DNA of 64,000 nucleotides from Rhodoplanes serenus (GTDB lineage Bacteria; Pseudomonadota; Alphaproteobacteria; Rhizobiales; Xanthobacteraceae). Positions 37,839 to 46,939 of this stretch are shown one piece after another. The notes under the pieces are model-generated. The model saw only the letters and a program-made list of their open reading frames with translations, made no database searches and was not told where the DNA came from. Numbering within the stretch: the first letter of the stretch is position 1; every line of letters begins with the position of its first letter. A program made the translations under genes and the position numbers. Location of the stretch: positions 58,031 through 122,030 of the forward strand of contig WNKV01000019.1 of assembly GCA_009720755.1 (NCBI GenBank), written 5' to 3'.

Positions 37839-38816
37839 ATGTCCGTTGCCCAGACCGTCCCGGCACCGACCGGCCTGCTCGCCCGCCGCTTCGGCCCGGT
37901 CGGAAGCCTCGCCCTCGCGCTCGTCTTCTTGGCAGTGCTGCCGCTGGTGCTGCCCTATACCTCGCTCGCCGGCACCGTGCTGGTGATGGGCCTGTTCGCC
38001 GCCGGCTACAATCTCGTCTTCGGGTATGCCGGCATCCTGTCGCTCGGCCATGCCGCGATGTTCGGCGGCGGCGCCTACACGACCGGGCTGCTGATGCTCA
38101 AGCTCGGCCTGTCGTGGCCGCTGGCGGTGGTGGCCGGCGCTGTCGCCGGGGCGCTCGTCGGCATCGTGTTCGCCGCGCTGGCGCTGCGCACGCGCGGCAT
38201 CTACTTCGCGATGGTGACGTTGGCGCTCGGCCAGTGCGGCTATCAGCTCGCCATCACGTTTGCCGACGTCACCGGCGGCGACAACGGCCTGCGCGGCTTC
38301 GTGGCGGCGCCCATCGAGATCGGCGGCCTCGTGCTCGATCCGGCCCAGCCGATGGTTCGCTACTACCTGATGTTCGGCTTCGCCGCGGTGGCGCTGGCCG
38401 GGCTCGCCCGGGTGCTGGTGTCGCCGTTCGGCATGGTGCTGCGGGCGATGCGCGAGAACCTGCCGCGCGCGCGCGCCTGCGGGCTCGACGTGCGCGGCGC
38501 CAAGGCGCTGGCGCTCGCCCTCTCGGGCCTCGTCTGCGGCCTCGCCGGGAGCCTCTACGCCATCCACCTGTCGACCGTCCCGGTCGACACGCTCGGCTAT
38601 CACCTCTCCGGGCAGGCGGTGATGATGACGCTGCTCGGCGGCATGGGGACCTTCTTCGGTCCGCTGCTGGGAGCGGCGCTGTTCGTCGGCGCCGAGCATC
38701 TCGTCTCGGACGTCACCGAGTACTGGCAGACGGTGGTCGGCATCCTGTTCATCGGCTTCGTGCTCTTCTGTCCGAAGGGCGTGTGGGGAACCTTCGAGGG
38801 AGCACGGCAGCCATGA
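37839..38816 (+). CDS. livM: LivM-type ABC transporter permease
   Basis: Second permease, 325 residues, with the LivM pattern GYNLVFGYAGILSLGHAAMFGGGAY, YFAMVTLALGQ, GGDNGLRGF, RAMRENLPRARACGLDV and LLGGMGTFFGPLLGAA. Multiple membrane spans are evident. GGGAG lies upstream of the start at 37839. Its stop overlaps the start of the ATPase gene as ATGA at 38813-38816, giving translational coupling. The symbol denotes the family only. Confidence 0.93.
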   Translation: MSVAQTVPAPTGLLARRFGPVGSLALALVFLAVLPLVLPYTSLAGTVLVMGLFAAGYNLVFGYAGILSLGHAAMFGGGAYTTGLLMLKLGLSWPLAVVAGAVAGALVGIVFAALALRTRGIYFAMVTLALGQCGYQLAITFADVTGGDNGLRGFVAAPIEIGGLVLDPAQPMVRYYLMFGFAAVALAGLARVLVSPFGMVLRAMRENLPRARACGLDVRGAKALALALSGLVCGLAGSLYAIHLSTVPVDTLGYHLSGQAVMMTLLGGMGTFFGPLLGAALFVGAEHLVSDVTEYWQTVVGILFIGFVLFCPKGVWGTFEGARQP

Positions 38817-39598
38817 GCAGGAAATCCGCGACCGGCGGTCCGGTGCCGGTGCTGGTCGGCGAGCGGCTGACCCGCCACTTCGGCGGCTTCGTCGCCAACC
38901 GCGACGTCACCGTCGCCCTCCCGCACGGCAAGGTGACGTCGATCATCGGGCCGAACGGCGCCGGCAAATCGACGCTCTTCAACATGCTGACCGGCACGCT
39001 GGCGCCGACCTCCGGCCGGCTGCTGCTCGACGGCGACGACATCACCGGCCTGCCGCAACACCGCTACGCCGGGCTCGGCATCGCCAAGTCGTTCCAGATC
39101 ACCAGCCTGTTCCCGGGCCTCAGCGTCATCGAGAACGTCGTCGCCGCGGTGCTGGCCCATCTGGCCCCGCTCGACATCTGGTCGGGCCGGCGCCACGAGA
39201 TCGAGGCTCGGCACCGCGCCCTGCATCTGCTGGAGATCGTCGGCCTGACGACCCGGCGGAACCACCGGGCCGACGCGCTGTCGCACGGCGAGCAGCGGTC
39301 GCTCGAGGTCGCCGTGGCGCTCGCCTGCGATCCGGTGGTCCTGCTCCTCGACGAGCCGACCGCCGGGATGAGCCCGGAGGAGACCCGCGCGGTGATGGCG
39401 CTGATCCGCCATCTCGCCGAGGATCGCGCGGTCGGGCTGGTCGAGCACAAGATGGGCCTGGTGATGGAGGTGTCGGACACCATCTACGTGCTGCATCAAG
39501 GCGAGGTCCTGGCCCACGGCAGCGCCGACGAGATCCAGCAGGACACCCGGGTTCGAGAGGTCTATCTCGGCGCCCACAAGCGGAGGGCGGCCGCATGA
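38813..39598 (+). CDS. livG: LivG-type ABC transporter ATPase
   Basis: ATP-binding subunit of 261 residues. Walker A is GPNGAGKSTLF, the signature region is ALSHGEQRSLEVAVALA, Walker B is VVLLLDEPTAGMSPEE, and the switch His is in VEHKMGLVMEVSD. The LivG-type LTRHFGGFVANRDV opening and FQITSLFPGLSVIENV support the subfamily. In the signature, SHGEQ replaces the usual SYGEQ. It overlaps livM and livF by four bases each, so the three are made together. Confidence 0.94.
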   Translation: MSRKSATGGPVPVLVGERLTRHFGGFVANRDVTVALPHGKVTSIIGPNGAGKSTLFNMLTGTLAPTSGRLLLDGDDITGLPQHRYAGLGIAKSFQITSLFPGLSVIENVVAAVLAHLAPLDIWSGRRHEIEARHRALHLLEIVGLTTRRNHRADALSHGEQRSLEVAVALACDPVVLLLDEPTAGMSPEETRAVMALIRHLAEDRAVGLVEHKMGLVMEVSDTIYVLHQGEVLAHGSADEIQQDTRVREVYLGAHKRRAAA

Positions 39599-40374
39599 GC
39601 ACGGTCCATACGGTCCTTTCGGCGCCGACGGCCGGCGCGGTTCCGCCCGTCCCCCATACCGCCGGCGGAGCCCTGGTGATCGACGGGCTGAACGCCTGGT
39701 ACGGGCGCGCCCATGTGGTGCAGGACGTCGGCTTCGCGGTCGCGCCCGGTGAGGCAGTGGCGCTGCTCGGGCGCAACGGAGCGGGCAAGACCTCGACGCT
39801 CCGGGCCATCATGGGGCTGATGCCGCGGATGAGCGGCACGATCAGCTATGCGGGCTGTCCGCTGCACAGGGCGCCGGCTCATGCCCGGTTCCATCGTGGC
39901 CTTGCCTACGTGCCGGAGGACCGCCGCATCGTGCCGGGGCTGACGGTGCGCGAGAACATCCGGCTCGGCCTGATCGCCAGCCGCGAGCGGCGCGACGAGG
40001 ACACCGTCATCGCCGACATCGCCCGGACCTTTCCGCGCTTGCGCGAGCGGCTCGACCAGATGGGCACCTCGATGTCGGGGGGCGAGCAGCAGATGCTGTC
40101 CATCGCCCGCGCCGTGGCGGCCGGTCCCAGCCTCGTGCTGCTGGACGAGCCGAGCGAGGGTGTCAGCCCGCTGCTGGTCGACGAGATGTACGAGCTGTTC
40201 GCCGGCATGAAGGCGGCCGGCACCACGCTGCTGCTGGTCGAGCAGGAGGTCGAGCGCGCCCTGGAGATCGCCGACCGGGTGTGCGTGCTCGACCAGGGGC
40301 GGCTGGTCCACGTCACCAGCGTCGACGATTTCCGCACCGACGCCGCCGCTCAGGCCCGCTGGTGCGCGCTCTGA
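39595..40374 (+). CDS. livF: LivF-type ABC transporter ATPase
   Basis: Second ATP-binding subunit, 259 residues: Walker A LLGRNGAGKTSTLRAIMGL, YVPEDRRIVPGLTVRENI, signature MSGGEQQMLSIARA, Walker B LVLLDEPSEGVSP and switch His replaced by Gln in LVEQEVERALEIADR, the normal LivF form. About 25 residues precede the domain (ending TAGGALVIDGLNAWYG). It completes the SBP-permease-permease-ATPase-ATPase set. It overlaps livG by four bases. The second cupin gene begins 28 bases later. Confidence 0.94.
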   Translation: MSTVHTVLSAPTAGAVPPVPHTAGGALVIDGLNAWYGRAHVVQDVGFAVAPGEAVALLGRNGAGKTSTLRAIMGLMPRMSGTISYAGCPLHRAPAHARFHRGLAYVPEDRRIVPGLTVRENIRLGLIASRERRDEDTVIADIARTFPRLRERLDQMGTSMSGGEQQMLSIARAVAAGPSLVLLDEPSEGVSPLLVDEMYELFAGMKAAGTTLLLVEQEVERALEIADRVCVLDQGRLVHVTSVDDFRTDAAAQARWCAL

Positions 40375-40402
40375 TCCGGTGCCGCCGAACCGGGAGAACG
40401 CC

Positions 40403-40786
40403 ATGAAGGTGGATACGATCGATCGACCGCCCTTCACGGGTCCGGAGTGGACTCCCGATCTGCTCGCCGAGCTCGCGGCGAACGATCGCAACGACCAGGT
40501 CGGATCGTGGCTCGTGTCCGAGGAGGCCGGCCTGCGCGTCTGGCACATCCACCTGCCGCCGGGCGGTCGGCTGCCGTTCCATCGCCACACGCGGAGCTAT
40601 TTCTGGACCATTCTGGCGCCCGGCCGCGCCCGGTCACGGTACGGAACCGGCAGGGTCGACATCGTCGATTACGAGGCGGGCGATACCCGGCACTTCGTGC
40701 AGTCGGAGGCGGACTCGTTCATCCACGATCTCGAGAACATCGGCGATACCGACCTGGTCTTCGTCACCGTCGAACGGACGGACTGA
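40403..40786 (+). CDS. Small cupin-domain protein, last gene of the operon
   Basis: A 127-residue single-cupin protein. Motif 1 is PGGRLPFHRHTRSYFW, which keeps the HxH pair but replaces the usual Glu. Motif 2 around YEAGDTRHFVQSEADSFIHDLEN retains His and Asn-type positions. Metal binding is likely but incomplete. GGGAG lies seven bases before the start and the gap to livF is 28 bases, so it probably belongs to the transport operon. It could bind the imported ligand or shape its metabolism. It is not closely similar to the first cupin of the operon. Confidence 0.8.
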   Translation: MKVDTIDRPPFTGPEWTPDLLAELAANDRNDQVGSWLVSEEAGLRVWHIHLPPGGRLPFHRHTRSYFWTILAPGRARSRYGTGRVDIVDYEAGDTRHFVQSEADSFIHDLENIGDTDLVFVTVERTD

Positions 40787-41047
40787 GCGGAGTGTACGCG
40801 CGGATCGTCCGGGTCGGGAGCCGGCCGGACCGCAACCGGGACGCGATCGCGGAGTCCGCAGCGTCGCGGAGGGGAGGGGTGGCGCGTGACAAGCCGTCCC
40901 GGTCGTGAAATCATCCGCCCCAAGTCGATCTCGTCCCGGCCATCGCCGGGCGGCGGGCGAGGCGAGGGCGGCGCGTCATGCTGACGCATCCCATGCGTCC
41001 GCCCGGGTCTACTCCCGCTCATGCTCGGCTCCCATCTCTTCCCGGAT

Positions 41048-41569
41048 ATGATGGAACAGTACGTCCAGGCCCTGATCGATTTCGTGCGCGACAACCAGGT
41101 CTGGGCCGCGCCGGTGGTCGGCGTGCTGGCCTTCCTGGAATCGCTCGCCTTCTTCTCGCTCATCGTCCCCGCCTGGGCGGCGCTGATCGGCATCGGCGCC
41201 ATGGTCGGGCTCGGCGGCCTGGAGTTCTGGCCCATCTGGGTCGCCGCCGCGGTCGGTGCCGCGCTCGGCGACTGGCTGTCCTACTGGCTCGGCTTCACCT
41301 TCAAGGACAGGGTCGCTCATGTGTGGCCGCTGTCGCGCCATCCGGACCTGCTGCCGCGCGGCGAGGCGTTCGTGCGCAAGTTCGGGGTCGCGGCAATCTT
41401 CATCGGCCGCTTCTTCGGGCCGCTGCGCGCCTCGGTGCCGCTGGTGGCCGGCATCTTCGTGATGCCGTGGTGGCACTTCCAGGCCGCCAACTTCTCCTCC
41501 GCCTTCGTCTGGTCGGCAGTGCTGCTGGTGCCCGGCAGCCTCGGCCTCAAGTGGTTCACTGGAGCGTGA
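41048..41569 (+). CDS. DedA-family membrane protein
   Basis: DedA proteins are inner-membrane transporters linked to lipid-carrier or phospholipid flipping and proton homeostasis. The product of about 173 residues has FLESLAFFSLIVPAWAALIG, a second span ending in GAALGDWLSYWLGF, and the DedA signature FIGRFFGPLRASVPLVAGIFVM near residues 115-135. The start is uncertain: 41021, 41048 and 41051 are all ATG in frame without a clear ribosome site. The inner ones match family N-termini (MEQYVQALIDF). Nothing links it to its neighbours. Confidence 0.88.
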   Translation: MMEQYVQALIDFVRDNQVWAAPVVGVLAFLESLAFFSLIVPAWAALIGIGAMVGLGGLEFWPIWVAAAVGAALGDWLSYWLGFTFKDRVAHVWPLSRHPDLLPRGEAFVRKFGVAAIFIGRFFGPLRASVPLVAGIFVMPWWHFQAANFSSAFVWSAVLLVPGSLGLKWFTGA

Positions 41570-41757
41570 ACGGCGGGGACGTGCCGATCCCGCCTCGTTC
41601 TCGTACATTTTGGTCGCCCACCTCGTCGGTTCGGGCGTGTCCTGCATGGGGGATGCCCTGCATGCGGGAGGCGACCGTCCCGCCGGTTCCCCTGATCGAG
41701 ACTCGCGACGGTCCGCGCCCGCGGACGGCCGTCGACACGACCATCGAGGAGCAAAGG

Positions 41758-42774
41758 ATGAACGACATGACCCGACGCACCGTCCTGGCTGCCGCCGCCC
41801 TCGGGGCCGCCGGCGCCGCCCTGCCGGCGTCCGCCCAGCAGGGGAGCGGCGCCGCGTCGAGCCCCGGTGCCGCATCCAACGCCGCATCCGGTGCCGCAGC
41901 CGGCACGCCGCCCGGCTTTCACCGCTACAAGGTCGGCAGCATCGAGGTGACCGTGGTGGCGGACGGCTCCCGCACCTTCCCGATGCCGGACAACTTCGTG
42001 GTCAACGTGCCGAAGGAGCAGGTCGCCGCCGCCGCCACCGGGGCCGGCATGGAAGCCGGCAAGATGACCATCGTGTTCAACCCGCTGGTGGTGAGCACCG
42101 GCGGCAAGCTGGTGGTGATCGACACCGGCAACGGGCCGGCGGCGTTCCAGCAGTCGAACGGCGCCGTCGGACGCTTCCACACCAACCTGGCGGCCGCCGG
42201 CATCGACCCGGCCAAGGTGGATACCGTAGTGATCTCGCACTTCCACGGTGATCACATCAACGGCCTGCTCGGCGCCGACGGCAAGCCGCTCTATCCCAAT
42301 GCCGAGGTGCTGGTGCCGCAGGCCGAGTGGGCGTTCTGGATGGACGACGCCAACATGGGCCGGGCGGCGGGCGGCCCGACCGAGGGCAACTTCAAGAACG
42401 CCCGGCGGGTGTTCGACGGCCTCGGCCGCAAGCCGACCCCCTACGTCCACGACAAGGAGGTGGTCGGCGGCATCACCCCGATCGCGACGCCGGGCCACAC
42501 GCCCGGCCACACCTCCTTCGTGCTCGCCTCCGGCAACGACCGCGTGCTGGTGCAGTCCGACGTCACCAACCACCCGGCGCTGTTCCTGCGCAATCCGGGC
42601 TGGCGGATCATGTACGACATGGACGCGACCCAGGCGGAGGCGACGCGGCGGCGCGTCTTCGACATGGCGGCGGCCGAGAAGATGCGCTTGCAGGGCTTCC
42701 ATTTCCCGTTCCCGGCGTCGGGCTTCGTCGAGAAGGACGGCGCCGACAACTACCGGCTGGTCGTGGCCACCTGA
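41758..42774 (+). CDS. Exported metallo-beta-lactamase-fold hydrolase
   Basis: A 338-residue protein with a Tat-like signal (MTRRTVLAAAALGAAGAAL, then ASAQQ), a low-complexity Ser/Ala linker to residue 55, and an MBL domain. Zinc ligands are in SHFHGDHINGL, PGHTPGHTSF and the Asp of VLVQSDVTNHP. The family includes lactonases, arylsulfatases and other hydrolases; the order of motifs resembles AHL-lactonase-like and N-acyl hydrolase members. GAGGAGCAAAGG precedes the start. It stands alone, closed by a strong terminator. Confidence 0.92.
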   Translation: MNDMTRRTVLAAAALGAAGAALPASAQQGSGAASSPGAASNAASGAAAGTPPGFHRYKVGSIEVTVVADGSRTFPMPDNFVVNVPKEQVAAAATGAGMEAGKMTIVFNPLVVSTGGKLVVIDTGNGPAAFQQSNGAVGRFHTNLAAAGIDPAKVDTVVISHFHGDHINGLLGADGKPLYPNAEVLVPQAEWAFWMDDANMGRAAGGPTEGNFKNARRVFDGLGRKPTPYVHDKEVVGGITPIATPGHTPGHTSFVLASGNDRVLVQSDVTNHPALFLRNPGWRIMYDMDATQAEATRRRVFDMAAAEKMRLQGFHFPFPASGFVEKDGADNYRLVVAT

Positions 42775-42825
42775 CGGTGCAACGCCGCGGGCCGGCATCG
42801 CCCGCGCTCCGGCCATGCGACGCGA

Positions 42826-42847
42826 GGCCGCCCGCGGGCGGCCTTTT
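42826..42847 (+). terminator. Rho-independent terminator after the MBL-fold gene
   Basis: GGCCGCCC (42826-42833) pairs with GGGCGGCC (42836-42843), followed by TTTT. It lies 52 bases after the stop, before argC. Confidence 0.85.
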
Positions 42848-42922
42848 GCATCGCGGCGGCCTTTTCGGGCGGGCGCCCAGGCGCTATCTGTGCGCCGCAG
42901 CGTTCATGCGGAAGGACGGACC

Positions 42923-43981
42923 ATGGCGGAACGGGCGAACATCGGCATTCTCGGCGCCTCGGGCTACACCGGGTCGGAGCTTCTGCGCCTGCTGCTGCGC
43001 CATCCGCGCATCGACATCGCGCTCCTCACCGCCGACCGGCGCGCCGGCCAGACCATGCGGGACGTGTTCCCGCAGTTCTCGCCCTATGCGCTGCCGCGGC
43101 TGGTCGCCATCGACGATCTCGACTGGCCGAGCACCGGCGTCGACCTGGTCTTCTGCGCGCTGCCGCACGGCACCACCCAGGCGGTCATCGACGCGCTGCT
43201 GACGGCGGCGCCGCACGTCAAGGTGGTCGACCTCTCGGCCGACTTCCGGTTGTTCGACGCGGACGCCTATGCGCGCTGGTACGGCCACGCGCACCGGGCC
43301 GAGGCGTTGCAGCGGGAGGCCGTCTATGGCCTCGTCGAGGTCTACCGGGAGAAGATCAAGGGGGCGCGGCTCGTCGCCAATCCGGGCTGCTACACCACCT
43401 GCGCGCAGCTCCCGCTGCTGCCGCTCATCCGGGCCGGCGCCATCGCGGTCGACGAGATCGTGATCGATGCCAAGTCGGGCGTGACCGGCGCAGGCCGCGC
43501 CGCCAAGGAAGCGAACCTGTTCACCGAGGTGTCGGAGGGCTTCCACGCCTACGGGGTCGGCCATCACCGCCACATGGCGGAGCTCGATCAGGAGTTCTCG
43601 AAGGCGGCCGGCCGCCCGGTGGTGCCGACCTTCACGCCGCATCTGGTGCCGATGAACCGCGGCATCCTGTCGACCATCTATGTGCGCGGCAGCGCCGGGC
43701 AGGGCGCCGAGGAGCTCCACGCCATCCTGGTCGACGCCTATGCGGACGAGCCGTTCGTCCACGTGCTGCCGTTCGGCGAGATGCCGCAGACGCGCCATGT
43801 GCGCGGCTCCAACATGACCTTCATCGGCGTCGCCAAGGACCGCCTGGCCGGCCGCGCCATCATCGGCTCGGCGCTCGACAATCTGGTCAAGGGCGCCTCG
43901 GGCCAGGCGGTGCAGAACATGAACCTGATGCTCGGCTACCCGGAGACGCTCGGGCTCGAGCAGGTGGCGCTGTTCCCCTGA
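42923..43981 (+). CDS. argC: N-acetyl-gamma-glutamyl-phosphate reductase (ArgC)
   Basis: ArgC reduces N-acetylglutamyl phosphate in arginine synthesis. The 352-residue long-type enzyme starts with the NADP motif IGILGASGYTGSELLRLLLRH. It has ALPHGTTQ, DLSADFRL, and the active-site Cys in VANPGCYTTCAQLPL. SGVTGAGRAAKE and the C-terminal VKGASGQAVQNMNLM are also typical. Length and motif order match alphaproteobacterial ArgC. GAAGGAC precedes the start. It is monocistronic here; no other arg gene is near. Confidence 0.96.
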   Translation: MAERANIGILGASGYTGSELLRLLLRHPRIDIALLTADRRAGQTMRDVFPQFSPYALPRLVAIDDLDWPSTGVDLVFCALPHGTTQAVIDALLTAAPHVKVVDLSADFRLFDADAYARWYGHAHRAEALQREAVYGLVEVYREKIKGARLVANPGCYTTCAQLPLLPLIRAGAIAVDEIVIDAKSGVTGAGRAAKEANLFTEVSEGFHAYGVGHHRHMAELDQEFSKAAGRPVVPTFTPHLVPMNRGILSTIYVRGSAGQGAEELHAILVDAYADEPFVHVLPFGEMPQTRHVRGSNMTFIGVAKDRLAGRAIIGSALDNLVKGASGQAVQNMNLMLGYPETLGLEQVALFP

Positions 43982-44336
43982 GAGAGCGTTCTCCGCCGGA
44001 ATCGCGGCGGAGGCGCGGGGGTTTCCCGGGCGGGGGCGCACGAGGTCTCCGCGGCAGACTAGCCGCCGAGATCTAGTGACTAGTCTTTCGGGCGATTGCC
44101 TGGCGAGCATGGATTATCGGTCGCTCAGAGAATGAGAATTCTGAGCGCATCCTCCGGCCGGCCGCGCGGGTTCTTTCGTTTTGCTTTGGGTCGAGCAGAA
44201 AGACACGTTCATTTTAATTAATCCTTAAGTGGTAGTTGCGACAATTTCCGTGTGCCGAAAAATCCCGCGACTCCGCTTGTGGGTAGCTCCCGCTGCGCGG
44301 CTGCTGTCGCCTTATGACGTCGATTGGAGCCGCCAC
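43982..44336. other. Intergenic region upstream of the Cache-type receptor
   Basis: No gene is seen in these 355 bases. A weak hairpin CTCCGCCG-N6-CGGCGGAG (43991-44012) follows argC. The A/T-rich part at 44170-44265 contains a perfect CtrA-like element (44214-44228). Confidence 0.6.
44214..44228. promoter_or_regulatory. CtrA-like box upstream of the Cache-type receptor
   Basis: TTAATTAATCCTTAA, an exact TTAA-N7-TTAA, 108 bases upstream of the receptor start. It is one of two exact matches in this window; the other precedes flbT. Confidence 0.55.
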
Positions 44337-46028
44337 ATGCTGGCAAAGTTCAATTTCACCATTTCCCGTAAGATCTACGCTCTGATCGCCTTGGCGTTCG
44401 CGGGCCTCATCGGCATCTCGTGGCTCGACTCGCGCGAGCTCGCGGTGAGCCTCAAGCATCAGAAGCAGGTGGAGCTTCAGCACCTGGGCGAGATCGCGCT
44501 CTCGATCATCAAGGACGAGCACGCGGCGGCCCAGAAGGGGACCGTGTCGGACGCCGAAGCCCGGCAGCGGGCGATGACGCGGCTCGCCGCCCTGCGCTAC
44601 GCCGGCAACGAGTACTTCTTCATCAACGATCCTCAGAACCGCGCCCTGATGAATCCGGGCTCGCCGCAGATCGTCGGCAAGGACATGACGGACGTGAAGG
44701 ACCCGACCGGCAAGCGGCTCGTCGTCGAGATGGCGGAAGTGGTGAAGCAGAAGGGCGAGGGCTTCGTCGATTACCTGTGGCCGAAGGCCGGCTCCGACAA
44801 GCCGCAGCCCAAGATCACCTATGTGATCGGCTTCAAGCCGTGGGGCTGGGTGATCGGCACCGGCGTCTACGTCGACGACCTCGACGCCCAGGTGTGGACC
44901 TCCACCAAGCGGTCGTTGATCGCGGCCGGCCTGCTGCTCGCGGTCACGCTCCTGGTGTCGATCCTGATGGCGCGCAGCATCACCGGCCCGATCCATCGGA
45001 TGACGGCGGCGATGCGGACCCTGGCCGGCGGCCAGCTCGATGTGGAGATCCCGGGTGTCGGGCGGCGCGACGAGATCGGCGATATGGCCGACGCGGTCGC
45101 CGTATTCAAGGCCAATGCGGTCGAGCGCACGCGCCTGGAAGCGGAGCACAAGGAGGCGGAGGCGCGGGCCGTGGCGCAGCGGAAGGCCGACATGGTGCGC
45201 CTCGCCGACCAGTTCGAGGCCAAGGTCGGCGGCATCATCGCCACCGTGTCGTCGGCCGCCACCGAGCTGGAGGCGACCGCGACGACGCTGACCCGCACGG
45301 CCGACACCACCCAGCAGATGTCGTCGACGGTCAGCACCGCCTCCGAGGAGGCGTCCACCAACGTGCAGGCGGTGGCCGCGGCCACCAACGAGATGACCTC
45401 GTCGATCGGCGAGATCTCGCGCCAGGTCCAGGCATCGAGCCGGATCGCCGACGAGGCGGTGCGGCAGGCCGGGCAGACCGACGCGCGGGTCGGCGAGCTG
45501 TCGCAGGCGGCCAACCGCATCGGCGACGTGGTGAAGCTGATCACCGCGATCGCCGAGCAGACCAACCTGCTGGCGCTCAACGCCACCATCGAGGCGGCGC
45601 GGGCCGGCGAGGCCGGCAAGGGCTTCGCGGTCGTCGCCCAGGAGGTCAAGGCGCTCGCCGCCCAGACCGGCAAGGCGACCGGCGAGATCGGCGCCCAGAT
45701 CTCCGCCATGCAGCAGGCCACCCAGGACTCGGTGGTGGCCATCAAGGCGATCGGCGGCACCATCGGACAGATCGCCGAGATCGCCTCGGCCATCGCGGCC
45801 GCCGTGGAGGAGCAGGGGGCGGCGACCGCCGAGATCTCGCGCAACATCCAGCAGGCCGCCCACGGCACCACCCGGGTGGCCGAGAACATCTGCGAGGTGA
45901 GCCGCGGGGCCGAGGAGACCGGCGCGGCGTCCGGTGAGGTGCTCAGCGCCGCCGGGCAGCTCGCCGGCGAGAGCAGCCGCCTGAAGGCCGAGGTGGAGAC
46001 CTTCCTGGCGACCGTTCGGGCCGCGTGA
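44337..46028 (+). CDS. Methyl-accepting chemotaxis protein with single Cache sensor
   Basis: A 563-residue receptor. TM1 spans about residues 12-30 ([18 protein letters not shown]). The periplasmic sensor has the sCache_2 signature [37 protein letters not shown], and [17 protein letters not shown] before [16 protein letters not shown]. Such domains bind small carboxylates or amines. TM2, HAMP ([24 protein letters not shown]) and the tip [31 protein letters not shown] follow, ending [12 protein letters not shown] lies upstream of the start. Among the receptors here only this one carries a Cache sensor. Confidence 0.95.
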   Translation: MLAKFNFTISRKIYALIALAFAGLIGISWLDSRELAVSLKHQKQVELQHLGEIALSIIKDEHAAAQKGTVSDAEARQRAMTRLAALRYAGNEYFFINDPQNRALMNPGSPQIVGKDMTDVKDPTGKRLVVEMAEVVKQKGEGFVDYLWPKAGSDKPQPKITYVIGFKPWGWVIGTGVYVDDLDAQVWTSTKRSLIAAGLLLAVTLLVSILMARSITGPIHRMTAAMRTLAGGQLDVEIPGVGRRDEIGDMADAVAVFKANAVERTRLEAEHKEAEARAVAQRKADMVRLADQFEAKVGGIIATVSSAATELEATATTLTRTADTTQQMSSTVSTASEEASTNVQAVAAATNEMTSSIGEISRQVQASSRIADEAVRQAGQTDARVGELSQAANRIGDVVKLITAIAEQTNLLALNATIEAARAGEAGKGFAVVAQEVKALAAQTGKATGEIGAQISAMQQATQDSVVAIKAIGGTIGQIAEIASAIAAAVEEQGAATAEISRNIQQAAHGTTRVAENICEVSRGAEETGAASGEVLSAAGQLAGESSRLKAEVETFLATVRAA

Positions 46029-46042
46029 GCGCGGCGGGTTCG

Positions 46043-46062
46043 GGCCGCCGAAACCGGCGGCC
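46043..46062 (+). terminator. Hairpin after the Cache-type receptor
   Basis: GGCCGCCG pairs with CGGCGGCC across an AAAC loop, 14 bases after the stop, followed by GTCTTG. The weak T-run makes efficiency uncertain. Confidence 0.65.
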
Positions 46063-46232
46063 GTCTTGCCGAGCCCCTTCCACATCTCGAAGTTCGTGCG
46101 CGGCCGCCTTCGGGCGGCCGTCGTTCGTCATGGCCTTCCTTCAGGGGTGGAGACCGTTCGGCAGATCGGACAGCGGCTGCGTCGCTCCGCGCCCCGCGCA
46201 GCTCGGCTCTGCCGGCTTGCGGACCTGACGCA

Positions 46233-46259
46233 CCGAACTCGGGCGGGACCCGAGTTCGG
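46233..46259. repeat. Perfect 11-bp inverted repeat
   Basis: CCGAACTCGGG (46233-46243) and CCCGAGTTCGG (46249-46259) with a five-base loop, inside the long gene-free region. It has no T-run and its role is unknown. Confidence 0.55.
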
Positions 46260-46939
46260 CGGGGGTCGGGCCGCTTCCGGCCGCCGGCTTTCCTGATCGC
46301 GTGCGGAGGCGGCCGCTTCGGCTGTCCTCTCTAGCACGCCCTTGGATCGGCTCCCGACGGAGTGGTCGTATCGAATCGGCTCGGCGCAGCCCCGTGGAGT
46401 GTCCTGGCGGATCGTCGTCGCGCCGCGCGCCGGCGCTTGTCGGTCTCCGTGCGGAGGCCGGAGTGGCGGCCTGTGGCTTCGCGACTAGCTATCGACGAAT
46501 AGGTAAATACGACCATTGGCCTGATACGGTCTGGCTAAATACTGCGATACTTGAGAATATTGCCTCGCGTTTATTCAATATTAGGAGGGTCGCGGTACCT
46601 AGATGATGTGATCAGCGTACGCAAGTCGATGTGTCCTGTGCGGGCGGGCATCGGCCTTGGCCAATCGGATCGCTAACGCGACTGGAGACGGCCGGCTCCC
46701 ACAGGTTGGCAGTGAGTCCGACGGCTCCGCCGTCTCGTGCGGTGCATGTGCTCGCCTCGACCGGAAGCTCGTCGGGGGGCACCGGAGCCTCTCCGGAGAG
46801 TGCAGAGCGTGTTTCGTCTGCCGGTTCTCGCGACCGGCGCGTTGCCTGCTGGCGGCACGGCGAGCGCACCGACAGGTCCGCTTGTGCCGTCGTGTCTGTC
46901 ACGGTCGATTCTCGACCCGAGCCATGGACTGGAATCGCC

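Larger units (their letters stand above)
46029..46939. other. Hairpin-rich 0.9-kb region between two receptor genes
   Basis: No convincing gene. Three hairpins occur: 46043-46062 (stop of the Cache receptor), 46101-46120 (CGGCCGCC, TTCG loop, GGCGGCCG) and 46233-46259 (perfect 11-pair stem CCGAACTCGGG / CCCGAGTTCGG). An A/T-rich segment at 46485-46605 (many TAT and AAT steps) probably marks the promoter area of the next receptor. Confidence 0.65.

Noticed and set aside
46301..46606. 101-codon open frame in the long intergenic region before receptor C
   Set aside because: It has no ribosome site, a shifting composition across the A/T patch and no recognisable domain.
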